Shown here in pieces: positions 8,965 to 20,853 of a stretch of 64,000 nucleotides of DNA. Below the pieces are notes generated by a model. That model was not told where the DNA came from. It worked only from the letters and a program-made list of their open reading frames with translations, and ran no database searches. Both the position numbers and the translations under genes were made by a program. Origin of the DNA: Cornus controversa (taxonomy: Eukaryota > Streptophyta > Magnoliopsida > Cornales > Cornaceae); NCBI GenBank assembly GCA_026545225.1, contig CM048849.1:50952336-51016335 (forward strand), written 5' to 3'. Positions within the stretch are counted from its first letter, which is position 1, and the number at the start of each line of letters is the position of its first letter.

Positions 8965-10472
8965 TGTGATCGGCGTTGAATGTTACGCATTCTAGCCTCT
9001 TAACTTATGTATTTTATTCTCTTAGTGATAGATTATTTTGTTATTTTACTTTGTTTTAGTGTTTTCTGTATTTTCAGTGCCTTAATGATTATTTCAGTTA
9101 AAACCGTGATTTTGGGCTTTTAAAGATTACATGCAAGGTGGTTAGATGAAGCCTACATCAATGAGATCCATTCCACCATTTATTTCAACTCAACTCAGCC
9201 CAAGAAAGAGGTCCAAGAGAATTACAACAGCTTAAGAAGGTTTCGGGCCTGAAGCCCAAATCTGCGCATAATGCAGTCTTAATCCCGTTTTGGAAAATGG
9301 ACCAGAAGTCTTATTTCCGAGCTTCAAATCGACATAATTCTCGCGTAAGGTTGAACGAAATTCGATTCTGCACACTTTTGTATTTCACGAAAATTCCGTA
9401 AATCGGACTTCTAGTGGGTCAAAAGTTGGGCCGAAGTCAGCAGAAAAAACCCACCTGATTAGTGCTGCGGGAAACCCTAATTAATTCCTAAGTGGATTAG
9501 GACTTTGGTGTATTCTCTTGGGGAATAAAGGGAAGGCTTGGCAGCAGTTTTGGGAGAGCTGACAGAGAGATTGGAGAGTCTGAGAGGGCTGAAGAGAACA
9601 GAACATATTGCAGAGCCATTGGAGAACGAAGTCATACGCGTAATTCAGAAAGATGATGTCTTCTTCCTCAACAGTTGAAGCTTCTTCTTCTACCATGAGC
9701 GGCTAGTTCATCCACTAGGGTTTTGATGTAGCCCTAACAAAGCATCAATGGTTTGATTGTTTTAATTATTGGGGACCTTTATATACATGCATAGATTGTG
9801 TAATTGTGAGGATTCTTATTAATGAATTGAGCAATAAAAGTCTTGTAAATTCAATCTCAATGATTTCTTATCTTGTCTTAGATATTTAGTTGTTGTTATT
9901 GAACTCAATCTCTTTTGTTTTCTGTGATCATGAGAGAGATTATTACACAATGGTAATCACTGAATATATTGTTATGAGCTTTGATGGATTATGCCTAGAG
10001 AAGATGAACCATACTGCACCCTAGATTAGAGTAGTTAGGCAGATGGCCCATGCCAATCGAAGATAGTCCATGGCTTAGCCTTAATCATATGTTATCTTCT
10101 TGACGGATGAAGGTGAGCTTGTAGCCACCGACACCACTTATGCATGATGTAATTCCCCTATAGTTGATTCAATTGACCATTGATTGTGGAGTTAGTGGTG
10201 AAGTCAAACACCCTAGGTTTCTCTCTTATTATCTTCATTATCTGTTTACCTTTGATTTATTTTATTTTATCTTTTTAATTAGTTAAAAATCAGAATTCTT
10301 TTCTTATAAATTTAATTAGAATTAGTTCTGTGTTCCAACTCATCAGAACATAATCTCTGAGGTACGATACCCATTCCTTTCGATAGCCCTATTCTGCAAG
10401 GAATTCGTTCTATTGCGAAGTGTGGTAATTTTTAATTGATATACTTTTTGAGTCACACTCACACACGAATCA
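8965..10472 (+). repeat. 3' LTR of the Athila-type element (complete, 1508 bp)
   Basis: It starts TGTGATCGGCG just after the polypurine tract and ends CACGAATCA at 10472, with TG...CA termini. The last 771 bases duplicate window positions 1-771. The left boundary rests on the tract and the TG dinucleotide, because the left LTR start is not visible. Confidence 0.87.
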
Positions 10473-10949
10473 CCTTTTGACTTCTCAACGGGCAAAACGG
10501 ATACCTTATATTATATGAGGGAAATTATTGATGATTAAATATAGAAGTTATGGTGACTTTTTGGTGTCTCATGTCAGTTAAGGGAAGTACTATATAAGGA
10601 AAAGACAATGTCGATTTGAGGAAAAATATTGTTTTAAGACGTCGTTTTTTTGGCAGAGGCAAAAAGAAGAAAGTTTTGGTGACTAAGGTAGGGAATGTAC
10701 TATGGATTTATATATGCCTGTAGATAGAAGAAATTCAGAAATTTCCATATTAAAGAAATATGTGTATATGGTATTGTGATTGTTTAGTTGTTATTTAGTT
10801 TATATTTATGATTCCTTTCTCTGCTCCAATATAGTTTAGTGTTATATTGTCAGAATTTCTTTATAATAGGAATTAAAATATTCATATGAAATATTCCAGT
10901 CAACTAAGCAATTTATAGTAATGGGTGTTGGCCTGCTCATGTTTACGTG

Positions 10950-10994
<45 letters not shown>

Positions 10995-11137
10995 AGTATT
11001 ATGTTGTTTGGTATTATATGGTAATATATATTTTATATATATCTGGCATCAATTAAAGACTCAACTTGGGTGGTGCTTTTATTTATTTATTTGTTTGTTT
11101 TAAAAAAAAAAAAACTTAGTGTTCTATTAACTCTCGC

Positions 11138-11186
<49 letters not shown>

Positions 11187-12030
11187 TACTTGTTTTATCA
11201 TTGTGTATAGTTTGAGATTAAAATTGATTATGTTAGACAAGTTAATATTTTGAATTATTGTTGATGTAATTCTTAGTGAAATAAAGTGGTAATTTTTAAA
11301 TAATACAAAAGGTTATATCATTTAGGGGTAAAGGAAGAAAAGTTGTGTTTAGTGAAAATGTTTGTGTTCAGCCCATGAATGAGTTTTTGAAGATATATGT
11401 TCGTATTTGTATAACCGGTTGAAAATAGGAAGGGTTGTAATCCCTTCGGTTGAAAAATCGAGAACTATTTGGAACTATAGTTGGGTTCAGCGGCCCGCCG
11501 TGAGAATGACCGGAAATCCGCGGTGTATGTGTGTGGTATATATGTCGGAATTATTAATTTTTGTTAAGAAAATTTATATGATTGAGCTGGTGATGTTATT
11601 TATTCTTATTTTAATTAATTATAGGTAATTTAGTAAAATAACTGATACATTGCATTGTTTCTTTTCTTTTATTCTATCTTATTGTATATATGGATTTAGA
11701 GTTATTTTCCTACTGGGCGGTGGTGCTCATTCCCAATATTTTTCAGGTTTAGCCGGAAACAGCAGTAACGAAGATTTCCCTGAACTCACTTAAGGATGTT
11801 TTCTGGATATAAAGAGTTTAAGAAAATGTTGATAAATGTCAATAATGTTTGAAAGACTTCAGTTTTATGTTTTAAGACAAAGACATTCTATTTGTGATGT
11901 TTACTTAATTAAAAAATAATAAGTGGATTATTGTAATGTTTTTTTTTTAAGTTATGAAGTTTTTTTTTTTTTCTTTTCTGGATACTTAAAGGTTGTGTAT
12001 TTATTGTATTTATTTATTATTTTTTTTTTA
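10473..12030. other. AT-rich intergenic stretch with two TA microsatellites
   Basis: No credible gene. TA dinucleotide runs at 10956-10990 and 11141-11181, and T/A homopolymers near 11101 and 11941-11971. A slightly GC-richer patch near 11480-11530 may be an old LTR portion, but I cannot place it. Confidence 0.6.
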
Positions 12031-12044
12031 AAATCATGTCCCAA

Positions 12045-12390
12045 ATATCGGGGCGTGACAGGAGCGAGCAGTTACAAATGGTATCAGAGCTGAAGCCAGC
12101 CGAAAGTGTGCCGACGAGGACGTCAGACCTCTTAGGGGGTGGATTGTAGCTACCCTTATGGGTGGGTGTGATGTGGGCTGGTGCGAGAGACATTGGGTGA
12201 GCTACCACACTGACAGTCTTCAAGTGCTCAATCCTACATTGCCTGGGCGTGGAGAAGGGGATGTGCTTATATGTAGTGTGTTCTCTCCAAATGGTATGAG
12301 GCATTTTGGAGTAAAACCCAATAGCAAAACCGTGCGAACTTGGGTCAAAAGCAAACAATATCATACCATCAGGTGGAGCAAACTGTTACA
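12045..12390 (+). mobile_element. TRIM/LARD-like dispersed repeat with PBS-like motif
   Basis: GGGGCGTGACA at 12050-12060 looks like an LTR 3' end. TGGTATCAGAGC, complementary to initiator tRNA-Met, follows at 12079-12090. The next 300 bases (ACGAGGACGTCAGACC, CTACATTGCCTGGGCG, AGCAAACAATATCATACC) resemble a short non-coding LTR-derived repeat common in eudicot genomes. No coding capacity. The 18-base gap between LTR end and primer site is longer than usual, so the exact class is uncertain. Confidence 0.5.
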
Positions 12391-12908
12391 AATACAATCC
12401 TTCTCAAGCAGCTTCAACTAAGCATTGTCTTTGTTTGGTTCACAAAATATCGATTGATGCCGCCGTGCTAGGAATCTTGTCGATTCTAAATTGAGCCGAA
12501 CAATACTACAGGTATTATTCTGTATGAAAATTACGCACCCTTCATTGGTTCTTTTTTGCCTTTAAAATGGACTTTAAGATTGCTAATATAGTGGAAGAAA
12601 ATAAGGAATTGAATTACTGAAAGGTGAAAGCCTAATGAACGATTGCACTATGAACTGAAGGAAATTTAATTAAACTAATACTAAAATTGAAAGTTGAATG
12701 GTAGAGTTTAAATAGAACTAGAATGTAAAAGTTACACTCGAAAAAGAAAATACTTGCATGAATGAACATACAAGGGAAATGAAATTAAAATATGCATTTT
12801 TCTGATGATGTGGGTAAAGATTCTTTAATATGAGTCTTCTTATATTTATAGCATTCTTGATATAGCAGTTATTGTTTTGAACCAGTATCCCATAGCATTA
12901 TTTAAAGA
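12391..12908. other. Intergenic, no feature seen
   Basis: AT-rich, no open frame of interest. A short piece at 12395-12425 (CAGCTTCAACTAAGCA) recurs near 51723, which suggests a shared dispersed repeat. Confidence 0.5.
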
Positions 12909-13392
12909 ATGCTTGGGGTCTGCTTGGTTTTCAGTCGTCATAAATGGAGTCATGTTGCAAGACCTAGAGCAGAAGGTGGTTTTGGGATAAGGAGGGTTAT
13001 AAATATTGACAAAGCTGTAAATTGTAAGCTTCTTTGGGACTTGGTGCAGAACAAAAATTGTATGTGGATTGAAAAGCTGTGTATTTGCAAAATCAGTGAG
13101 TGTGGAGTCTCAGTATAGATAACTCTCACTCTGCCCTTTTGAAAAGTTTGGTGGAAATCAGGAATATTGTGGTTGATAATGCTATTTTCAAGATTGGCAA
13201 TGTGGAATCTTTGAAGCTTTTTCTTGACCCTTGGTGGCATGGATTAAGTTTAATTCAAGCCTTTGGTCAAAATGTGGTGAGACAACTTGATTTACCTAAG
13301 AATTGCTCTTTGAGTTCAATTATTCAGAATGGTGAATGGATAAAACCCCCATATACGGTGCCTGAAGCTGAGAACATTTGAGAATTAGTTTC

Positions 13393-13787
13393 TGTTGTGC
13401 CGAAAGCCCAGAAATTCAACAAGCAAAGCACCACAAAGCACCACACACACAAATACACAGATATTTTACGTGGTTCGGCAATTGCCTACGTCCACGGGAA
13501 GCAATGATTCACTATAGAGAAAATGGTTACAAAACAGATACAAATTTTCTCTCAGATTGTGCACACTTTGATGCACCTACTGGTGCACACCCTATGGTGC
13601 ACACCACTGCTACATCTCTTGCCTTCATCTTACAGATATATACATCAAGTATATATATACTAGAAAGAGGGATATCAAGTCCAAAAGTTTGGCTACTTCT
13701 GGCAGACGAAAGTCCAAAAAATCGGCACCTAATTTTCTTCTCTTTTGGTGGCTTTCGGTGCCATAAATTCGAGCCACATATCCAACA
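13393..13787 (+). mobile_element. 395-bp solo LTR inserted in a LINE
   Basis: It starts TGTTGTGCC and ends TCCAACA, flanked on both sides by the 5-bp duplication GTTTC (13388-13392 and 13788-13792). Removing it rejoins the LINE sequence. It contains the phrase TTTACGTGGTTCGGC, frequent in plant Copia LTRs. No internal domain or second LTR is present, so it is a solo LTR left by recombination. Confidence 0.85.
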
Positions 13788-14160
13788 GTTTCTTCTGTCC
13801 CTCTACATGAAGGAGTTGATGGTATTACTCTGAAGAAAGGCAGTCCTAGGTTCAGAACTTTTTGGAGTCTTTGTAGATTTCACCATCACAAAAAAGATTG
13901 GGCTAAGATCATCTGGAATGAAAGTAGGCCTTCTGCAAGTTTTACAGGATCCCTTATTTTGCAAAACAAAATTCCCTCTTTGTCTAGTCTGTAGAGGAGG
14001 AGAATCTATTTGACAACAATTTGTCATAATAGTTGGAAAAGTAGTGATCATTTAGAGCACTTATTTTTTTATTGCCAGTTTGCTCATCAGATGTGGTCTT
14101 GGCTGTTGATTCTTTTGATAAGATGGTTCAGTAGTTTATTGTTAAAGCCATCACTAAAAG

Positions 14161-14946
14161 CGAAGAAGCATGGAGACAGATATGACACTATACGGACATG
14201 ACGACACGACAAATTTAAAATAAAAAAAAAACAGGACACGGACATGTGCGAGAATACGGCTATCAAATAATATATTAATATATATTCAACAAGCTAACCA
14301 ATATCCACAATACCATAAATCTAACAATAGAAAAAATAAATTACACAAATACTTCAATTTATTATCAAGCAATTAATGTATTTTCAAATGGGGAGTTTTT
14401 ATTATATTCAAACTCACTACTACAACCTTGCACGTTACTCATTTTTCTAATAACAAACAAATAAATTTAAATACAAAATATCAAACAAAAGAACATGACT
14501 TTATGTTAAATAAAGTTCTATTGGCTTTTTTAATTTTTTGTTTCTAAATTTATTATTTAGGAAATTTATTTAACTATTTTTTATTTTTAAATTTTTTTAG
14601 TTTAGAAAACACTATATTTATAGAGAAAATGGCATAATAGTCATATTAAATGGTATATATATCATTATAGTTCTTTCAGGGGGTCAAGATGTCAACTTTT
14701 AAAAGACGAGGGACTGAAATGCTAAAAAAAATAGTTCAAAAGGGTCTTTTTGCAACTCTGAAAAAGTTCAAGAGTTTTTCCGAACTTTTAAAAATTACAA
14801 AATGTACTAGATCGTGTCATATCTGTGTCCTTGTAGTGTCTCTTGCATGTCCAAAAAAAAATTCAGGACACCGACATGTGTCCGAGTGCCTGAAAAGTAT
14901 CCGACACTGTCACGACACTCCTATACGAAGTGTCCGTTCTTTCTAG
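14161..14946. mobile_element. MITE-like element, 'GAAGCA' family, copy 1
   Basis: The ends carry degenerate inverted repeats (AAGAAGCATGGAGACAG at the left, CGGACACTTC motifs when the right end is read in reverse). Both ends are rich in GACACG/GTGTCC words while the middle is very AT-rich. Flanks CACTAAAAG and CCTAAAAAG may be a decayed 9-bp duplication. It interrupts the LINE between its zf-RVT block and the following WRIW block. A related element is at 34788-35364. No ORF of its own; non-autonomous, perhaps Mutator-like. Confidence 0.6.
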
Positions 14947-15060
14947 CCTAAAAAGAACAAGTTTCGGAGAATGTTGTTTACTTGTTGTTTATGGAGAATT
15001 TGGTGAAATAGAAATCAAGTTTTTCATGCTGAGGGGTTGAAGTTGTGCACGTGGCTAAAT

Positions 15061-15959
15061 GTTACTAATTTGAAGTGTTGAGATAAATATTTAAATTTTT
15101 TGTTTTTTAATTTTATATTATTTTCTAATTAACCCAAACGTCCATGTCATATTCTAACTGTATTTAATTAAAAAATAAAATATTCAAAATTTAAGATGTT
15201 TCAAACGGTATCAAACACGTACTCAACAACAACTAATCTGAGAATTTCTTTGACTTTGTCCACTTGTCCTATAATTCGTAATCCCATATGTGCTTAATCT
15301 TCATTAAACCTGTCAATGGATCGAATTCGGATCAATTATTCGGATATTGATTGAGTTTCAATTCCGATAATCCAAATTTTTAACAAATCGAATATGGATC
15401 AGTGTTAATCCAATCCGATTAAAATTAAATATTATTATATTTATATTTAATATATTATAATATATCAACCATCAGATTAGTTTAAATTTAAAACAAAACA
15501 CTCATTACAATATCATATGTACAGAAGTAAGGTGTTCTCACCAACATTATAATATCTCTCCTAACATACCTACATACGCTGGTAGCCCCCCATAAGAATC
15601 AAAATGAAATACAATCGGTACTTTCAAGCTTGAGAAAAATGGCTAAGATGAAGTGAGCTAATGGATTGACCTCTAAAACTCTCGTCGGAACCCTTGTCTA
15701 GTGAGTATTCTCTCTCCTTTTCCTTCTCTTCTTCCTTTTCTTCTTCTCCATTACAAGCCCTAATCTTCTATCTTTCGCAAGCTATTTCAGATTTGTTTTC
15801 TCCTCTTCTTCTTCTTCTTCTCTCTTTATTTTTTCTCTCTCTCTTTATGGTGAATTTATCTCACTCCTTTTGTTCTACCTACCGAGAACATATTTTCAGC
15901 AAACATTATATATATATATATATACACACACACATATGTATATACTATCTTAGGAGTTT
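15061..15959. other. Intergenic AT-rich and pyrimidine-rich stretch
   Basis: No supported gene. 15310-15480 contains repeated GGAT/ATCC words as in a decayed repeat. 15694-15850 is a CT-rich tract whose frame encodes only low-complexity Ser/Phe/Leu. A TA/CA microsatellite is at about 15907-15940. Confidence 0.5.
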
Positions 15960-18031
15960 GTGTTTCTAATAATCCTCTTTTGCTTCTTTTGTTTGTTTTA
16001 CTTGTTGATTCTGAATAAGCAAATATCACTTGAATTTCAACCATTGCATATGCTAAACATTTTAGCCACTTGACATCTGTATTCTAGTTTAGAAATGCGT
16101 TAGTCTATTTTAGTTGCCCAAGTATAATACTTATGCCCATTTGCCAATAGAAAAAGAGAGCCATGAAAATTGTCTAAATTGTAATTTCTTTAATCCATAT
16201 TAACTCAAGTACTCTCTCAAAGTTTGTTGTGTTTTACAGATAAAAAGAGAAGCCTAAAAGTAGTTATCACAATTTCAGTGATCATAGCTGGGTCAGTAAC
16301 CATTGCAATCTGTATCTATTTTACCTGGAAATGGATGGCTAGAAGAAGAGGTATATGCCACTAAAATTAGCTCAAGATTAGCACATATTTTCTGTTATTA
16401 CATCGATTACCTATTATTAAATTATGAATCAGGAAGGAAGAAAAAAAGTGAGAACTGGCAAGCTAAAAGAGGTAAAGTGAATCCAGATTGTTCGAATGAA
16501 AGCATGCTTGGAGATAATCTGAATCAAAATAAACTTGAAGAGCTACCTCTATTTAGTTTTAAGAAACTGGCAATTGCAACAGATAATTTTGCTGTGGCCA
16601 ATAAGGTTGGACAGGGTGGTTTCGGTCCAGTGTACAAGTTAATCCTTGTTCATTTGGTGCTTTACATACAATGTACCAAAAATAAATAAAAAATAAATTT
16701 AATTTTATATTTATTTTCAGGAAAAATTGCCAAGTGGACAAGATATAGCTGTAAAAAAGCTTTCAAGATTCTCAGGACAAGGGTTAGAGAAGTTTATGAA
16801 TGAGATTGTGGTGATTTCTCAACTTCAGCACCGTAATCTTGTTCGACTTCTTGGCTGTTGTGTCGAAGGAGAAGAAAATATATTAATTTATGAATACATG
16901 CCAAATAAAAGCTTAGATGCATTTCTCTTTGGTTGGTTCATGATAAAGTCCATTATTTTATTTCTAGTCATTTTAATTTCACAACCTTAACATCACGAGA
17001 AACTTCATTGTGTTGCTTTTTTAGTCATTGGGAACATACTTATCTACTAAAATTATGAATTTTGTTTTATTGTCTCTCTAACTTTAACCTACTTGTTTTT
17101 TCTTTTACTCCATATTCTCTCAGATCCAATCAAGCAAAAACTTCTAGATTGGAGAAAACGTGCGAGCATTATTGAAGGGATTGGTCGAGGATTACTTTAC
17201 CTTCACAGAGATTCCAGATTAAGGATTATTCATAGAGATCTAAAGACAAGTAACGTTCTGTTGGATGAAAATCTAAATCCAAAAATTTTAGATTTTGGCA
17301 TGGCAAAGATTTTTGGAGTCAACTAAGACCAAGCAAATACTAGAAGGGTTGTTGGAACTTAGCAAGTAGCTTTTGCTTTGTCCAAAATGATTAATCATTC
17401 ATGTGATAATCCTTCTTTCTCATGAGGTACTTCAACTCAAATAATTTACTATTTGGATTGTACTGACACAATACAGCAGCTATATGGTCCCTGAATATGC
17501 AATGGAAGGGAGATTTTCAGAAAAATCTGATGTCTTTAACTTCGGAGTATTATTATTAGATATTGTAAGTGGGCGAAAAAACACCAGCTTTTATCATGAC
17601 GAGGAGTCTTTGAGCCTTCTAGGATTTGTAAGTTCACATGACTCTTTTTTCTCAGTTACTCTATAGTTCCTTTAACTTCAAACTTCCTAATTCCAACGTT
17701 TCATGGTTTTTAATCTCTTCAGACATGGAAATTGTGGAATGAAGATCTGATTTTAAGGCTACTAGATCCAACAATTTCTGATCCATTCTTCCAAGAGGAG
17801 ATTTTGAGATACATACATGTAGGACTCTTGTGTGTACAAGAATTTGCCACTAATAGACCAACTACTTCTACCGTTCTTTCTATGCTTAGTAAGGAAATTG
17901 CAATTCTTCCAACTCCAAAGCAACCTGCATTTATTGAAATAAAGGGTATCTCTAATATACAGTCTTCTCAACCTTGCCAAAGCAGATGTTCTGCCAACAA
18001 TGTTACTGTCACAATAGTTGATGGCCGTTAG
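15960..18031 (+). pseudogene. S-domain receptor kinase pseudogene A (no ectodomain)
   Basis: Only the part from intron 1 onward is present. The exons align with the intact genes: transmembrane exon 16240-16350, juxtamembrane/Gly-loop exon 16433-16638, then 16721-16931, 17124-17361, 17477-17627 and 17723-18031, ending NNVTVTIVDGR. Sequence similarity to gene B's intron 1 begins near 15960; the 1.3-kb lectin/SLG/PAN exon is gone. Further damage: the exon 3 donor AAG|GTAATG has become AAGTTAATC; a CAA to TAA stop at 17324-17326 follows FGVN; the next exon ends at a GC instead of GT donor; and DFG is preceded by Leu instead of Ser. The kinase core motifs HRDLKTSN and DFG remain readable, so decay is recent. 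Confidence 0.88.
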
Positions 18032-18155
18032 CATGCAAGTTCTTTTGCTCTTATTTTCTCTCTCAAAAATATAGTCTTCTCAAGTACACTTTAATTGAAT
18101 ATACAAAATATTCACAAGGGTGACACAATGAACCATTCAATATATTTTTTTTTCT

Positions 18156-18194
<39 letters not shown>

Positions 18195-18349
18195 GGTTGG
18201 ATAGAAATCTACATCTCAATTTTATTCTTACAATCCATATCAACATCTGGAACGACTTCAGCCTGTCTAGATAATTGATACCATTCAACTCAATGTATTA
18301 TGCTATTGCATAACTTACACATAAAAATGTATCTGCGTTGTACTTTTTC
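18032..18349. other. 3' flank of pseudogene A with TA microsatellite
   Basis: Resembles the 3' flanks of the other kinase copies (AATTGAATATACAA). A TA run covers about 18162-18192. No gene. Confidence 0.55.
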
Positions 18350-18495
18350 TTTAGTTCTGATGGAATTATAGTGAAGACGAACCTCGATGTTGGAAAGAAG
18401 AATTGAGAAGAAGCGTGGTTGTCTCCACTAAATGAATGTGAAATTTATGGCAGCGTGGTGCGTTTGGAAGCTGCAATTGCAGACCCATAATTTGG
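18350..18495 (+). pseudogene. Relic of S-receptor kinase ectodomain exon
   Basis: About 145 bp similar to 24888-25020 of pseudogene C: TTCTGATGGAATTATAG, then CTCGATGTTGGAAAGAA, then CTCCACTAAATGAATGTG and TTTGGAAGCTGCAAT. This is the boundary of the SLG domain and the EGF-like Cys cluster. Frame is broken and both sides are unrelated, so it is a fragment left by deletion. Confidence 0.75.
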
Positions 18496-18574
18496 AGAAA
18501 ACTACATTGGCCCTCCCGGCAGTTAGTTTGACGTACAAAATTACACTCTTGACCTTAAATATAATAAGTAAAAA

Positions 18575-19453
18575 GGCTCAAAATCTCTCTTATTTTTAAA
18601 AAGGTGTAATAAATTCTCTTATGATATATTTTGTACCATATCATACCCTCACTTTTACAAAAGTGAGCAAAGTACCCCATTTACACATATTTTCATTTTC
18701 TATGATCATTTTATTATTATAAAAAATTAAAAAGAAATAGAGAGAAGAGGGATTTTTTTATATAAATTTTATTTTTACTTTAATAAAAAAAAGGAGTGTT
18801 TTTTGGGGAAAAAAAAAACTAAAAAGGCACAATTACATAATAAAAAATTTCATATTTTTTTTTTGTTTTTCGAAAATTATTTCCGGAAATTTTCTATTAG
18901 AAAGAGAGGGGTTTTTTTATATTAAGTTTTTATTTACCTTAATAAATTTTTGGGTAAAAAATTTCAGCAATAATTTTCGGAGAAAAAAACTAAATATGCA
19001 CAATGATAAAAATTTCTAAACTTTTTTTAAATTATTTTATTTTCATAAATTCTCTCTTTCTAATGGAAAAAAGTTCTGGAAACAATTTTCGAAAAACAAA
19101 AAAGAAATCAAAATTTTTTATTAACTAATTGTGCATATTTAGTTTTTTTTTCAAAAATTATTTTCGAAATAAACTCCTCTTTTTTTTTATTAAGGTAAGA
19201 AAACAAAAAATTTTATTATGCAATTGTGTATTTTTAATTTTTTCTTATTAATGTAAAAAAAATTAATATAAAAAAACATATCTTCTCTTTATTGTTTTTT
19301 TAATTTTTGTTATAATAAAAATGATAAAATAGTCATTAAAAAAAAGAATATGTGCAAGAGGATACTTTGCTCACTTTTTAAATGTGAAAATGTTATATGA
19401 TTCAAAATATAGCATTAGAGAATTTATTACACATTTTTAAAATCAAAGGAGCC
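18575..19453. mobile_element. Long-TIR foldback (MITE/MULE-like) element, copy 1
   Basis: The left end GGCTCAAAATC...AAAAAGGTGTAATAAATTCTC is repeated in inverted orientation at the right end (...GAGAATTTATTACACATTTTTAAAAT...GAGCC). Similarity continues inward for well over 120 bp, including AGTGAGCAAAGTA and its complement. Even the central part alternates complementary A- and T-rich words (AAAAACTAAAAAGGCACAATTA against ATTGTGCATATTTAG). No coding capacity. A relative lies at 55888-56925. No convincing target-site duplication seen. Confidence 0.72.
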
Positions 19454-20748
19454 AATATATTTATCATATTATTTAATCTTTCAGTATCAAATTACAAAAT
19501 AGCCCCCATTCATTAATGGGTTAAAAACACTAGAGCTACTCATTCTCTCACCCCCACCCACCAGGTCCACCACCCATGCACACACTCTGTCCACCACCCA
19601 TACACACGTCGTCGCCGCTTCTCTACCTCTCAGATCTTCGAGTCCTTTGCCGAATCCGACGTAGGAACTCATCTTTCCATGAAGCAGGTTCTCCGGAGAA
19701 CTGCGGATTCTCCGTTGTCACTGACATTCTCTCGAAGTAGTCCATCTGTGCTTGTTCAATCAGAAAGTTGTTGCCTTGTTCTTGATGGTTGATCAAACAA
19801 TTATGATATCATTAACTACTTTAACTTTGATGTGGAGGATAAAGAGAATTGATATTAAGCTGAAGTTAATAGTCAACATTCCAACTTTTACAGATTAATT
19901 CTGGCCTAATTTTGTTTAAATTGCTTTCTTATTTACATGGTTGAAGTACTGAAAAACTACTCTTTTTCAATCAGTCAAATACACATAGACACACACATGC
20001 TCTTAAATATGTTTTATGCCTCTATTCGTGTAGTAAATAATGCATGTATACATTTTTGTTACTAATCCTTCTACTTGCTTCTCTCTCACACACACACATG
20101 TAAGGCACATATATGTATACACTTCAGAAGGAATATCTTTATTTACAGAACTACCAATTGTTTGACGAAATGCCTCAGAGAAGAGGAATACGAGTTGAAT
20201 GCAATTGCTTGTCTTAATACCACCAAGATGATGGATTTGCAGTTTTATAAGCTGCTAATTTTCCTCGAACTAAAATGTCTCTGTATTTTGCGGGAAAGGG
20301 TTTGGCTTCACTTCTTCTTTTTTTAATCTTATTGAGGGGAAAAAAAAAAAACACCTTTTAAGAACTTGGCAAATGCGTTTTTTCTTTTTTTTGGTTAGAT
20401 ATGAGAAATTTAAGCATCATTTTTAGCTTGTTAATCAAGCAGACATTACATAACTTAGAAATTTCCACAACTTTTAGAAAAAAAAAAAAAAAAGGGCCTT
20501 TGTGTGCTTGGGTAACAACTTGAAATGACAAAATACCTTTTTGTTTGGGTCCCACCACTTGGCACCTAACAGATGCAAGTGTGTCGGCTGTGAGGGCTTG
20601 GGTTGAAGCCTTCGGCCTATATCCGGTGAGGAGAGAATAGTGATATCTCAGCTGTGGGTCCCCTTCAATCCATCTACCAGGGTCACTTCCGGCTCCTGGT
20701 TCGAGTCAATTTAGGCAACTCTATCTTAACTTGTGAAGATATGGAGAG
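19454..20748. other. Intergenic region upstream of kinase gene B
   Basis: No supported gene. 19490-19760 is less AT-rich and might be an exon or TE fragment, but no frame is convincing. A-runs are near 20340 and 20478. 20575-20740 precedes the leader of gene B and differs from the upstream sequence of F and H, so this copy has acquired different distal upstream DNA. Confidence 0.45.
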
Positions 20749-20853
20749 TTGAAATACTGTTCATTCATGGAAGTCCTATGGCAACAGATCAGAAGACATA
20801 ACACATTCCATCTTCACCAACAAGAAGCGCTAAACAGAGTTATTGGACTTGCC

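Larger units (their letters stand above)
1..10472 (+). mobile_element. Athila-type Gypsy LTR retrotransposon, 5' end outside the window
   Basis: The first 771 bases recur at 9702-10472 in the same orientation, so they are the two LTRs. The window opens inside the 5' LTR, at LTR position 738 of 1508. In order: partial 5' LTR, primer-binding site complementary to tRNA-Asp, a gag-protease-RT-RNase H ORF, a spacer with palindromes, a third ORF, a long A/T-rich non-coding stretch, a polypurine tract and the 3' LTR. The tRNA-Asp primer site, the DLGAS protease motif, the extra ORF after pol and the AAGTTTGGGGG polypurine tract are typical of the Athila lineage. The two LTRs differ by eye at one site (655 versus 10356), so the insertion is recent. 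The base after the 3' LTR is 10473; the left target-site copy is outside the window. The integrase is missing, so this copy needs a helper element to move. Confidence 0.93.
12909..15060 (+). mobile_element. Degenerate LINE (non-LTR retrotransposon) 3' part, split by two insertions
   Basis: Three blocks read like the end of a plant LINE ORF2. The first, 12909-13378, shows RPRAEGGFGIRRV and FLDPWWHG, the region after the reverse transcriptase. The second, 13793-14150, shows DWAKIIWNE then HLEHLFFYCQFAHQMW, the zf-RVT Cys/His region. The third, 14956-15060, shows CLWRIW..RN. The first gap is exactly filled by a solo LTR with target-site duplication, the second by a MITE-like element. Several frameshifts and stops mean it is dead. 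Upstream RT motifs are not recognisable. Confidence 0.7.

Noticed and set aside
15694..15969. Frame starting MSSEYSLSFSFSSSF
   Set aside because: It is a CT-rich tract plus a TA/CA microsatellite; low-complexity translation, no conservation.
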